Positions 44,843-55,174 of a stretch of 64,000 nt of DNA are shown here, one piece after another. Within the stretch, counting starts at the first letter, position 1, and each line of letters opens with the position of its first letter. The DNA lies in assembly GCA_950295325.1 (NCBI GenBank), contig OX485805.1, positions 31,173,501-31,237,500 on the forward strand, read 5' to 3'. A program made the position numbers and the translations under genes. The notes under the pieces were generated by a model. That model was not told the origin of the DNA and made no database searches. It worked only from the letters and a program-made list of their open reading frames with translations. The DNA comes from Polytrichum commune (lineage: Eukaryota > Streptophyta > Polytrichopsida > Polytrichales > Polytrichaceae).

Positions 44843-44847
44843 GCACA

Positions 44848-45087
44848 TCCAGAAGGGAGTATGGCAGAAGGGTATAGACTGGAGGACACACTTGGCTTTT
44901 GCACAGAGTACATGCAACGACATAGTGCAACCACACACCGGGTATGGGACCCAAACGAAGATGCCATTATGAACGACGAGATTCTGCGCCTCAACGAACA
45001 CTCGAAGCGACGAATGTCCGACGAGGTGCGCGGCTACGCACATGCATTTGTCATCAACAACGCGCCATGCTTGGAACCATGGCGAGA
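44848..45087 (+). CDS. tnp2: TNP2 transposase, exon 3, 3' part
   Basis: Continues DUF4218 with HPEGSMAEGYRLEDTLGFC, exactly what families show after the MKTLKxYVR segment, and ends at donor TGGCGAGA|GTGAGT, leaving two bases. The upstream open stretch from 44,753 is LTR sequence and not part of the gene. Confidence 0.82.
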
Positions 45088-45313
45088 GTGAGTTCCTCTT
45101 TCAGCACATTCAGTTGCCCTTGTCAACAACAGTGACTAGCATCGACAGGATGACATTAGGACGTGAAACGCATGTCCATGTTTACATCGTCCAGAACGTT
45201 GCCATGTTTTGGAGGACGTTATGATTAATTACTTGTGCACGTCATTTACAATGTCAACATGGATGTCCAAATGTTACTGGATACGTCCCGAACGATCATT
45301 TCCAATGTTACAG

Positions 45314-46217
45314 GTGGTGTACTTCATCTCCTGTACATGTCCAATGTCTGACAGCCGAGGTGGGATTCTTGTACAGGGAATACATAACCGCGAGGGGACA
45401 CAGATGGGAAGAGCGAGAGGCTTTCCGAGCACAATCTCGACGTCGTCGTCCTGTTAGACCGGTAACGTACCCCCCCGAACTGAGTGATTTGCCAAGCTTT
45501 GCCGATTGGCTCAAGGCACGGGTGCTGGCATCTGAGCATGACGGTGTTCCCCTAGATGAGGACGTGGTGCAGTATTCGTGTCCGCCGGAGCGTTATGCAA
45601 CCTCCCACCGGCAAATGCATGCATTTGGGATGCACTTGCGTGTTCGGACTGCCGAAGGGGGCCTTGTGACTTGGGACTGTGGCGTGGTGGCCGCCTACAC
45701 TCAGCAATTGCGTTGGGGGATTCGCAATGGCAGGCCCATAGATCATACTGCCGAGCATGTGGGGTACATCGAGGAGATATTGGAATTGGATTACCGCAAT
45801 CATTGTACCACGGTGTTGTTGTGCGAGTGGGTTAAAGCGTCTCGGGATGTGCGTATTCCCACCATTGAACGCGACAAGTACGGATTCAGCGTGGCTAACT
45901 TCAACCACATGGACAACATAGTACACCCGGACTCCTTTGCTTTCCCCATGCACTGCCAACAGGTTTTTTTTTGTGATGACATCACGAGACGCGGGTGGAA
46001 GATTGTGTGCAGAAGAGAAGTGAGAGGGAGGCGAACCGCACCTCATCATCAAAATCCCATGGCCAATGCAATCGCCGTTGGTGACGATCAGGACTTCCAG
46101 GGCTTGCAACCCCCGATGTTGGAAACGGAGCCAATTCGGAGACCTCATACCACGGGAGGAGTCTATGTCACAGCCACGATGGAAGGAAACAACCATGATG
46201 AAATTGAGGAGGAGTAG
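45314..46217 (+). CDS. tnp2: TNP2 transposase, exon 4 (DUF4216, C-terminus)
   Basis: The acceptor TCCAATGTTACAG supplies the third base of the split codon and opens 301 codons to a TAG. A DUF4216-type module follows: VGYIEEILELDYRNHCTTVL, LCEWVKA, KYGFSVANFNHM and PMHCQQVFFCDD. The tail is acidic (HDEIEEE). This matches the usual C-terminal order DUF4218 then DUF4216 in plant TNP2 transposases. The sequence is intact. Confidence 0.82.
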
Positions 46218-46957
46218 ATAGTGGTGTCTTTTTTTTGTCGTAGTAACATTCTGTACTGGCCCTTTTTGTTTGTCCGGTGGGACATCCCCTAGGACGTGTA
46301 CGCTGACATTACTATGTATCTGACGACATTGTCTATGTTTTTGCTAACATACATTTGCGTCGACTACCGTGTCATAATGAATGTCTGTGCCAAGACGCCA
46401 TGCTGCATCACAAATGTAAGCGTGCATGTTTTGACTGTGCCTCCATGGACATCCTTGAAAACATGCTTCCAGACATAGGCCCCATCGTTGCGGATGTCAC
46501 GCAGACACGTTAGTAACAACATGCAAAGGTCCGATGGGATGTTGTAGCACACGTCCGCAGAGACACGACGGATGACATCGGAGTCACAGGTGGCATCCCC
46601 TCAAACATGTCTACATGTAGGCGTTGTCCTCGTTGTAATTGCTGATGTCTGTAAGGATGAGTACGGAGACACCTGATGGGACGTATGCTGAAACATGTCT
46701 CTAACTCAGCGGAAACGTGGTCCCGTTTCGGAGACGTTTTAGGGGACGTCCCTACGGATGTCCCCAAAGTCATGCACACGTTACCTGAGACATCGTCAAG
46801 TGGACGTGTCGAGTGATGTGGACGTGTAGACAGAATGACGTGTCACCTACTCCGACGTGGAATTGCGAATGCCATGTAGATAAAGTGATGTCAAAGACAA
46901 ATATCCAAAGACAGATGGATATGGCACCAAGAACTCCACAAATTCACCCTACATTCC
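46218..46957. other. CACTA subterminal region (right), no gene
   Basis: Dense GGACGTC, GACATCC and AGACATG words in both orientations, mirroring the left subterminal region. ORFs are short and overlapping. Confidence 0.5.
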
Positions 46958-49201
46958 TGTGAGCCAAATTTTTGGTCATTTCAGTTCAACTATAGGCTTA
47001 TCGTTTAATTCGGATGGAGTCATCCAATAGGATGAATATAGTTAAACCATAGGAGGAAGTTATAACTATTGTCACGGCCATAGGAGGCCCTAGTAGGCGG
47101 TTACGGAAACTATCTTCTCCTCGCCTCCGTAAGAGGGCGGCCGAGGAAGGAGAAGCCAGACATTTCTTAGATCATTGTTGAGCGCAGTGTAGAACAAATT
47201 GACTTGTCTCCCTCGACACTGATTGTGTGAGGATAATATTGAAACTATATTCTGAGGAACTGAGCAATTACCGCAGTGATTGCAGGATTGCCAGACTCTG
47301 CTTATGTTTATTTTACTTTTTGATTATTGTTGATGGCTGAATCAATGTCGAACTATTGTTGTGAGTGGAATACATGAATGAGAGGTTGGAAACTATAGTA
47401 TGTGGAAACAATTACATTTATCTGGGTATGGATTGACAAGCATAACTGAGTGACCTATAATCGGAATAGAAATGAGAAATGAGAACTGTTGCGGAGGAAG
47501 TAAAGTGGGAAAGGAGTTGAGCAATTTGAGAAACAACAGAGAGTATGAGATTGAGAGACGTACGTGGAATTGTGGAATGATAATGAAGTGAAGACGATTA
47601 CTGCAAGAGATGGAATATTGTGTAACTATCGTCTGAGTGTGAGTAATTGAATATGGTTGAGTAAAGAGGAACTGTGAGTTAAGAGTGTGAGCATTGTTGA
47701 AGAAGGAAGCTAAGATTGAGTGAATAGTCGTTGTTGCGAGGAATGTAGAGATAGAGATATGAGAGTAACGTAAATAAGAATTGAGTCAAACTATGGGCAG
47801 GGGAGTCCTTTATAATCCGAGCTTATGTTATATTCTTGGCCGAAGAAGGTGAGATTGAATTGAGAGAAAATGAGAAGCAGTGAGAGCGAGAATTATCAGC
47901 GAGTAAATCAAAATTGGTGTAACAATGAGCACACGGAGGAAAGTGGAATATAGTTGCACCTATTGGTCTCGTAAACTGAGGGGGTAAATCGATCGATTGT
48001 GAGAGAAACCTGTGGTCGAATTGAGAAATAGATCTGGAAGAAAAGATAGAATTTAAGAGAGGAATGACGAGAGGGAGAGAAGAGGCATAAAACTATGGAC
48101 AGAGGAATTGAAAGAACATAGTTGAACCATGGCCAAGTGGTAGAAGAAGTTGGAAATTTGAGTGTGCAGCCTGGAGTGGAACTTATGAGCGAGGGACCCT
48201 GTGAGAAGGCAGAAGGCCAAGTGTCAGAGCCGAGAGTTAATCAGCATATAGTGTCACTATGGGCTATTGTTGAGACTTAAGTTAAACATTGAGGTGAAGT
48301 GTAAGGCCAAAGGCCAGCCCATGAGGTGAAATGATTATTGTTAACCAGAAGAGAGGCAGAAAAGAGTGAGGTGACGATAGTGCGGCCGAAAAGAGATCAT
48401 AGTTGAATTTGATATCTTAGGCTGTTAGAGTTATCATTTGAAAAGTGAGTTTAAGGAGAGAATCTTAATCAATTGAAGTGATGAGAAATCACTTCCGATC
48501 AATTGATTAGGAAGAAAAATGAGAGATATAAGAGAGATTCAATGAACTTAGAATAGGATTAACTTTGGAGTATAAAGGAGACCTAGGCATAAGTTAATCT
48601 AATCTTAATCAAGTTTTAATGGTTAAGTAGTCAAGAGATGAGATCTTTGGGTATGGAATGCGATTTAATCCTTTCAACTATTGTCTTGTGTGTTACCCTG
48701 GTTGTTGTTGTTGCAGGTTGTGCAGGGCGACCAAGACTATAGCTTGACGGATAATGGTTAATTGCATAAGTTGTGAGTAATGATTAAATCTGGAGATAAG
48801 GAATAAACAATTGTTTTGTATTGGAATTAACATTGACCAAGTAATAAAGGAATTGCCTTGAATTGAAGATGCATTGGCCAATGGTTACCAAAAGACAATT
48901 GTGTTACTCAAAGACTATTGTTCTCTCTTGACTATTGTTCTACAAAATCTCATGACGAGATGGTTACTACCGAGACTGACACACATACCCCACTGACTGA
49001 GACACAGTGAGAGGAAACCAAGAGAGAAAAGGAGAGTAAAAGACATACCAGTCATGTTCTAGAGTGAATATAGCAAACCCTTTGGTCTAATTAAGGAACT
49101 ATGAAGTGACAAATGCCTGTAATAGACACTAGTTAAGCCTTCCTTGAGAGTCTGTACCCTGGTGTTTTGGGTTATTTAAGTGAGAGCAAAAACTAACTAC
49201 A
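46958..49201. mobile_element. Candidate long LTR-type insertion in the CACTA element
   Basis: Composition changes abruptly to purine-rich GAGA/GTGAG-type sequence without ORFs. It starts TGTGAGCCAAA and ends AACTACA; ATTCC flanks both sides (46,953-46,957 and 49,202-49,206). TGT...ACA ends with a 5 bp duplication fit a 2.2 kb solo LTR, but the right edge was chosen by searching for the repeat, so chance is possible. AT-rich DNA follows to about 49,500. Confidence 0.35.
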
Positions 49202-49206
49202 ATTCC

Positions 49207-49862
49207 GGTGTTGGTACAGAAGTGGGAAAATAATACTTTAATATTTTTTAATATTTTTTAAGCAATTTAATATACAAGACTGAACTGAATATGACCGCTT
49301 TAATTACGGAATTATTGGATTTTATGAAATACTAGCAGGTTATAAATTAATTTGTATTTATTTTTTACATTACTTTTTAATTCCCTAAACATTTTCATTC
49401 GAAGCGGACAAATCGTAAATTAAGAGGATCATAGTTAATAAATATAATCAATGTATTCTTTAGTTTTATATATTATAAATTTAAATTTAAATTTTGTCAC
49501 ATAACTTTCTTTGGAAATGCCACATGGCTTTATTTTCTCCTCTTGCACACCGTTGCCCGTTTCGGTGATTTTGGGACGTTGGGCTGCTTTCTACCTTGCA
49601 CAGCACTAACTTCCACATGTTCAACCCAGGCGAAACGGTTGTCCACTGCCAGCGTGGCAATTGTCCGTACGCAAGGATGTCTTCGACGACGTCCCCCGAG
49701 ACGGGTGCGTCGTTGGAGACATTGTCACGTCTCCTGTTTCACACGCGCATTCCGTGACCCTACCCCCTCCATTGGTCCTTATTTACGCATGGACATCCTC
49801 CCGTTCACGGGGACATTACTGGCTAGCTCGAAGACATCCCAAAAACACGCTGACATGATTGG
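49207..49862. other. AT-rich segment, then right subterminal CACTA sequence
   Basis: Bases to about 49,500 are AT-rich with no features. From 49,560 the GACGTC/GGACATCC words return (GACGACGTCCCCCGAGACGG, GGGGACATTACTGG), leading into the right terminal inverted repeat. Confidence 0.5.
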
Positions 49863-49895
49863 GGACATAACCAAAAACACGGGTTTCTTATAGTG
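49863..49895 (-). repeat. CACTA right terminal inverted repeat
   Basis: Reads CACTATAAGAAACCCG on the minus strand from 49,895 inward; followed by TCT, the same target duplication as on the left. Confidence 0.92.
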
Positions 49896-50379
49896 TCTCC
49901 TCCACCGCATAGTCCCCGTACAGCTTCTTGCCCTTCAGCATTCGCCGCTCCCTGAAGGTGGCCGTCGCATCCCTCGAATACATGTCCTTCGCGTCGGCCA
50001 CCATGAGGACGGGCACTAGCTTGCTTTGCGGCGTGGCAGCCCGCATGGCCTTCTTCCGCTGAGGGGCCTCGGATTCTTGAGTGAATCCTGTTGCCCCTTC
50101 CTTGACCTCCCCCTCCACTTTCTCTGCTTCCTCCCCCTCCTCCGCAACCTCACCACCTGCTCCCATAGACGGATTGTCCGGATGCAACCCGATGAGCGGC
50201 TCTGGCAATTGAACGGGGGCCCGCATGGCGAATTCACCCGGGTTGATTCGCCTCGCCATATCCAAAGGATTCTTGCCCCCCTCGACGATCTCTTCGACGT
50301 AGGATCTGGGTATCCAGTCGAGGATGTCCATTCTCTTGGCCAGCGCCTTCTGGGTCCTGTAGAATTGAACATCGGCATC
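49896..50379 (-). CDS. Large gene, exon 3, 5' part (upstream of CACTA insertion)
   Basis: The acceptor was chosen at CTCCTATGTGGAG before GATGCCGATG: it is the AG that keeps phase 0 from exon 2 and follows a pyrimidine-rich run. The product DADVQFYRTQKALAKRMDIL continues with a Glu/Lys-rich linker and reaches YGDYAVEE at the insertion. A longer open frame extends to 50,523, but its start lies in intron-like sequence with three dyads. With the 29,486-30,426 half it totals 474 codons after removing one TSD. Confidence 0.7.
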
Positions 50380-50655
50380 CTCCACATAGGAGTAGATGTT
50401 CAACCCAGACATTTGCACAATCCAAATCAATAGTATTAGTATCACCAATGAAGAATAAGGAAAAATGACACCCAAAACAAAACAATAATAGTTAGTTTGG
50501 GTCGAGCGACCCAAGCAATGCATGCCCTAGTTTGGGTCGCTCGACCCAAACAATGCATGCCCTAGTTTGGGTCGCTCGACCCAAACAGACCGTGCCCCTA
50601 GTTTGGGTCGCCCGATCCAAACTGTCCATATAGTTCCTTCAGGTTATTTGCTTAC
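50380..50655 (-). other. Intron with four 20 bp dyads
   Basis: Donor GCCATG|GTAAGC at 50,655. Dyads at 50,496-50,515, 50,531-50,550, 50,566-50,585 and 50,602-50,621 all follow a CTAG or TTAG, and three follow a CCCTAG, giving a 35 bp near-tandem spacing. Centres are AG, CT, CT and CC. The first and last have one arm substitution each. Confidence 0.7.
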
Positions 50656-51987
50656 CATGGCTGCGAAAACCGGTTTGGAGCCCCCGAAGACATTGAAGAT
50701 GCAGTCCCCTCTCTTCGTGAGGGTCCTCATCATCCGCAGGTAGAACTCCATGCGCAGTTCATCCGCGGGGTAGTTGGCGTACTTCGCATCGTCGTACAAG
50801 CTTCTGCTGGAGCCCAACCCTTCTTGAACTTGGAAGAGCTTCTCCATCCTGGCTATGGGATGGTTTGGCACCTTAAGTAGCTCAGCTTTGTACACGAAGT
50901 ACAAGCACAGCACGTTGACGATCCTCGTCTTCTTGTCTTTCAGCGTGTTGTACGCCCCCTCCGCCGGTGCAGCAACGTAGTGAGATTTTGAGACGGCGTA
51001 CTCTGGCTGCAATTTCCGCACGATCTCGTACACCTGCTCTGCCCTCCTGTCCTCGACAATCCACAGCCAGACGTCGACATCCCTGAATTTGGGGCTACCG
51101 TAATCCACAAACTTCGTGAAGAACGGCTCGTAGAACGGGGTGCTCATTGTCCCCTCAAATGAGGCTCCAGGGATGTTCCTGAAGTCTATCATTCCGAAGG
51201 GGAAGCGGTCCCCGGCTTTTGTCCTGATAGCCTTTCTGGCATCAGAGCCCAGCCAACCTTGGATCTTGAGAGGCTCGAGGGTGACCAAGTTGAAGTAGGC
51301 GTCGCCCTCGAAGCTGACGATCTTCTTCTCCTTTATAAAGTTGGAGAAGGCACGCGTGGAGTGTTCGGGAAGCACCCGGTTCCTCCCCCCCTTCACAAGC
51401 TTGGACTTCAGGAAGTCGTCTCCCGCCTCCCTGATGAGTGCCGCCATGGACGCACTGGTGAACTTGTAGGCGGCTTTGAATGCCCTCCAGTGCGCCTCGT
51501 CGACCTCTCCATCCACTATGAGCTTCCTTTCCGGCACCAGCTTGTGCAGCTCCTGGACGATGGTCGTCTTTTTTTTCCTATTCTCCGTCCATTCCTTCAT
51601 GGTGTAGCATGAAGGGACGAAGATTTTGGGCTTGATGAAGACGATTTTCGGGTGGATCCAGCATCTCTTCGCAGTCGGCTGCACGTGGAAGATGTGGGAC
51701 GCCGCCTTTCCCATCTCTGTCTCCGAGAGACCTTGAAGAGCTCTGAAGAACTCCCTCACCAGAGGCTTCATTTGCTTGAAGCGCGCAGTCTGGTTGAAGA
51801 GCAAGCCGGTGTCAGGATCCATGAGGTCCCCCGTCTTGTGTTTCTCGAAAACACTCTTCCATCTCCCCCACACGGAGTCAGACGTTGTGATCAAATCAAT
51901 TTCTCCTCTTAGCTCATTGTACTTCTTCTGCTTGTGGGAAGTATTGTCAATCGAGGAGAATTTGTTGATCATCTGGTATTTGAAGTC
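50656..51987 (-). CDS. Large gene, exon 2 (444 codons, unidentified)
   Basis: Acceptor TTAATGTGCAG before GACTTCAAATACC and donor GCAGCCATG|GTAAGC, both phase 0. The product begins DFKYQMINKFSSIDNTSHKQ. It contains a segment with Rossmann-like alternation (FRDVDVWLWIVEDRRAEQVY, then VNVLCLYFVYKAELLKVP), which could be a degenerate methyltransferase-type fold. No catalytic motif such as a clear D-P-P-Y/F is present. Length and lack of stops argue for real coding. The fold suggestion is weak. Confidence 0.65.
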
Positions 51988-52120
51988 CTGCACATTAAGT
52001 AAATAACACACGTTAGAAAACTGCGAATGCAAGCTTTGGATCGATTGACCCAAACTATAAACAAGACGAGAAAAAGTAAACAATGCAAGAGTTTGGGTCG
52101 ATCGACCCAAACATATTCAC
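51988..52120 (-). other. Intron 1 of the large gene with two dyads
   Basis: Donor AAATGGGAG|GTGAAT and acceptor TTAATGTGCAG, 133 bp. A perfect dyad (52,092-52,111, centre AT) sits eight bases from the donor and a degenerate one at 52,035-52,054, so about a third of the intron is dyad. Confidence 0.75.
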
Positions 52121-53446
52121 CTCCCATTTTGGGTTCTTGTCTTTAGCATTCTCCCTTTCCTTGGGAGGCCTGCCGTAAAACTCCCACACCTCCCTCGAGG
52201 CCATGATGTTCCGAATCCAGGATGCCTGGTACGCCCTCTTCTTGTTCTCCATGTTGAAGAAGCGTGAGATGTCGGTTACTACGGTCTCGTTGTCAAACCA
52301 AACCACCAATGCCTTCCACACCTTTATCTTCTCCTTTTGGTTATTGGGGTCGTCCCACTCGGTCATTAGCTGAATTTTTTTAGAGGCCTCCACACTGTGC
52401 TGGCCGTCAATCAGCCAGAAGTCGTCTTTGCATATTGCCGGCCACATTTCAGGCGTCGGCATTCTCTTCAGCCCTTGGGGCATGACAACAATTGTCTGCC
52501 TGTCGTCTTTGAATTGCCCTCCCAAGATCTGAGCGACCATCCAGTCGACGTAGGCGTCCTCCTTGGCTCGGACACACTTCTTAGGTGGCGCAAGGTGGCA
52601 CTGTGCAATGTTCACCTCGAACTTGAAGTCCTTGCCCATGAAGAAGCAATGCAGGCACTTCGTCTCGAAGTTATCATTGATTTTCTGTATCTCGCCTGCA
52701 TCCACCTCTTGGCCAGGTTTCGGCATCCGCAGCTCCGGGGAAACTGGCTCGGTGGTCATGACGGAGGACTCTCTCGCCCTCTTCGACGGGGTCGTCTGCC
52801 GGCTTCCGGACGGTGTGGGCGTCTCGCTGTCAGCCGGCGTTCCTGTAGTGCTAGTCCGTCTGGAGTCTGCAGGGACCGGATGCGGCTTCCTCACAGTTTG
52901 GGGTCTGGACGACCCTGCGCCTTCTTCTGCCATTGCCTTACGCCTCACAGGTTGCTGCGTTTTGGCTTTACTTTGCAGCGCCTTGTTGAGGACTGTGATA
53001 GCCTGTTTCAATTTTGTAAACCTACTTGCAACCTTCGTGTTGGTTACATTGCCATCTATGAAAATTGTCTCCGGTTTAATCGTTTCAGGCTCCACGCATG
53101 ACTCCTTGGCGTATATGGTGTCGAATGACTCGGAGAACTGGTGCATGAACATGTGGGCGTTTTGCACGGCGGAGTTCTCGAGAATTACGTCCACGTAATT
53201 CCCGAGGGCTTGGACGGACGCAACCTCCCATCCTGTCAACGTTGTCCAAGTGTGGTTCTCGTGGGTCCCTACTTTTACCACGAACAGGAGCTTGAACTGG
53301 GAGCCCTTTACAACCTGAACTGACCACGCAAGGACGAGCCCATCCTTGGGCACGTATGAGTCGTCCTGGGGAGTTTCATACTCTTGCCATATTACGTCTG
53401 GCGCGAGCATAAAGAACCTTTCTCCAGGTCTCTTCTTGGGGGCCAT
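52121..53446 (-). CDS. Large gene, exon 1: ParB/DGQH-like protein
   Basis: The ATG at 53,446 (MAPKKRPGERFFMLAPDVIW) directly follows an acceptor-like GGACTTACAG, so a 5'UTR intron is likely; an ATG four codons upstream is less likely. After an unassigned N-terminal domain and a Ser/Thr/Pro/Arg linker, residues about 300-400 resemble the ParB/sulfiredoxin fold. There is an E-D-A-Y-V-D-W-M-V helix, a QTIVVMPQGL strand, then FWLIDGQHSVEASKKIQ with the D-G-Q-H motif. In prokaryotes this fold is found in ParB CTPases and DGQHR proteins. Its role here is unknown. The full gene (exons 1 to 4) would be about 1,630 residues, now split by a 19.5 kb CACTA element. Confidence 0.65.
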
Positions 53447-54000
53447 CTGTAAGTCCAAAAATTGAAACCATTAGTTTCGGTCGATCGACCCAAAGTAGTC
53501 GACAATGCATTTAACATTTGGTGGAAATGGAACAAATGTATTTTATTGACCATCCCGAATTCAAGGTTTGGGTCGATCGACCGAAACCTTGAACACTTGG
53601 TGGCTCGTGCTCCTTGTGTGCTGAAATAGACCTATGATGGTTCCTCATTAGAGAGTTTGTGTGTATTTAGTATAATATATGTGTATGTACATGATTTCAT
53701 CAATTTCAATTATGGGCATCTGAAGGATTTTTTGATACTTTTCTTGTTCAGACGTCGTGTTTGGGTCGGGCGACCCAAACATGAGGCTTTGTTTTGGGTT
53801 TAGGTTCCCAATCATGAGGCCATGTTTGGGTCGAACAACCCAAACATGAGGCTTTGTTTTGTGTTTAGGTTCACAGACATGTGGCTTTCTTTAGGGGTCA
53901 GGGTCCCAAAATGAGGACATGTTTAGGTCGGACGACCCAAACAAGATCATGTGTTTGGGTCGATCGACCCAAACCAGAGGTTGTGTTTGGGTCGTCTCCC
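53447..54000 (-). promoter_or_regulatory. Upstream / probable 5'UTR-intron region with seven dyads
   Basis: Dyads or near-dyads start at about 53,474, 53,577, 53,760, 53,825, 53,922, 53,953 and (degenerate) 53,986. Centres vary (AT, AT, GG, AA, GA, AT). Between 53,760 and 53,960 they alternate with AACATGAGGC-type spacers. The acceptor at 53,447 suggests that this lies in a 5'UTR intron of the ParB-like gene. Confidence 0.55.
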
Positions 54001-54195
54001 CAAATAATATTATTTTATTATATTTTTTAAACTTGGCATGAAGCATATACAATGCTTATGCGTTGTGTATGCTACAAACCATGAATTAACCATCTCACAT
54101 TGTGGATATAAGAAAACACAATACCTTTCAAAGATGTGTTGCAGACACTTTGGAGTAGATCTGGTTCTGTGGCTTCCAAACAATTGTAAATTCTC
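54001..54195. other. Spacer; no gene seen
   Basis: AT-rich with no features. Confidence 0.4.
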
Positions 54196-54500
54196 TCAAA
54201 CAACTCTTGAATCTCTCAACTAACTCCTGAATCTCTGAACTAACTCCTGAATCTCTGAACCAACTCCTGAACCTCTGAACCAACTCCTGAATCTCACACA
54301 CAACTACTATACCTCTTAAACGAATTCGAAATCTCTCAAGCACTCCTTAAACAACACAAACTCCTAAAACCTCAAAGATATAACCACTCCTGAATCTCAC
54401 AAAAAACTGCTGAATCTATCAAACAAACCTAAAACAACACAAACTCACAAAACCTGCACCTCACAAACACTCCCGAATCTCACAAGAACTCCTGGACACT
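54196..54500. repeat. Tandem 20 bp repeat region
   Basis: AACTCCTGAATCTCTGAACC-type units repeat head to tail at about 54,200-54,300 and decay into looser CTCCTGAATCTCnnAnA copies to about 54,500. Not coding in any consistent frame. Confidence 0.7.
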
Positions 54501-55174
54501 CTTCCAACACTTTCCAACACTCTTCCAACAACTCTTCCTACTCTTTCCTTCACCCTCACGCCCTAAAACCTTCCTCCGTGTGTTTTTGGTTTTTTCTAAA
54601 CTCTTCCTAACTTCCAAGGTTGCACAAGTGCTATTCTATTGTTATCGCAAGAGAAAGGAGAGAAATAGAAGAAGGAAAAACAAGCAAGATGCGGGAGAAA
54701 ACGATGTAAAAGCTACACCCAGCCTGAATCGCCACGCCGCTTCGCGAAAGCGGCGCTTCCAAGCGAGGCGGCGCTTCCAAGTGAGGCGCGGAGCGTATGC
54801 TTGGCGCGGAGAGTAAGAGAGAAAGAATGAAATTTTGTGACGGTTGGGGTTTTGTTTGCCTCGGGAATTGGCCCCCAACCGCGCGAATAGGGTGCCCACA
54901 GGATTAGGGCACCCACGGGAATAGGGATATAGGGAACCCTAAATTCGAAAGCCCGACTCTAAACCCTTAGCGGGCCTACCTCTTTAAAAAGGCATAGGCT
55001 ATTTCCCTCATGGCATAGGTTGCATACTACAATATCAAATTTTTGTAAGTTGAAAACCTTTTGAGCCTTTAAGTTACCCGCCAATTGCCTTCAAAACTAA
55101 TTTTTAGTAGGTTAAAATCCTTCATATCTTTTAATGTTGTAGGTTTTAAATTCAAAATTTGAGTACTAAGTCGT
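54501..55174. other. Possible promoter area of the large gene; no gene called
   Basis: Contains a GC-rich patch with GCGGCGCTTCCAAGYGAGGC in two copies (54,752-54,785). ORFs on both strands overlap there and no domain is visible. It could be the distal promoter or first exon of the minus-strand gene. Confidence 0.3.

Larger units (their letters stand above)
30427..49895. mobile_element. CACTA (En/Spm) DNA transposon, 19,469 bp, complete ends
   Basis: The left end is CACTATAAGAAACCCG and the right end is its inverted match. Similarity runs about 33 bp with three mismatches, ending in G-T-C-C. The 3 bp flanks are TCT on both sides (30,424-30,426 and 49,896-49,898), the size made by CACTA transposases. 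Interior and subterminal regions are full of GACGTC and GGACATCC/GGATGTCC words. Genes inside: a Transposase_24/TNPA-like gene (minus), a Cys-rich accessory gene (plus) and a TNP2 transposase (plus). A solo LTR breaks the TNP2 frame, so the copy is probably non-autonomous now. Confidence 0.92.

Noticed and set aside
44753-44847. MAEWKWLALV... as the start of a separate gene
   Set aside because: These codons lie in the solo LTR; the conserved sequence begins exactly after the target duplication and belongs to the interrupted TNP2 exon.
50026-50433. Plus-strand ORFs opposite the large gene (50,026-50,433, 51,259-51,612, 52,397-53,198)
   Set aside because: They are antisense shadows of GC-rich exons; the minus strand has splice sites and domain motifs, the plus strand has none.
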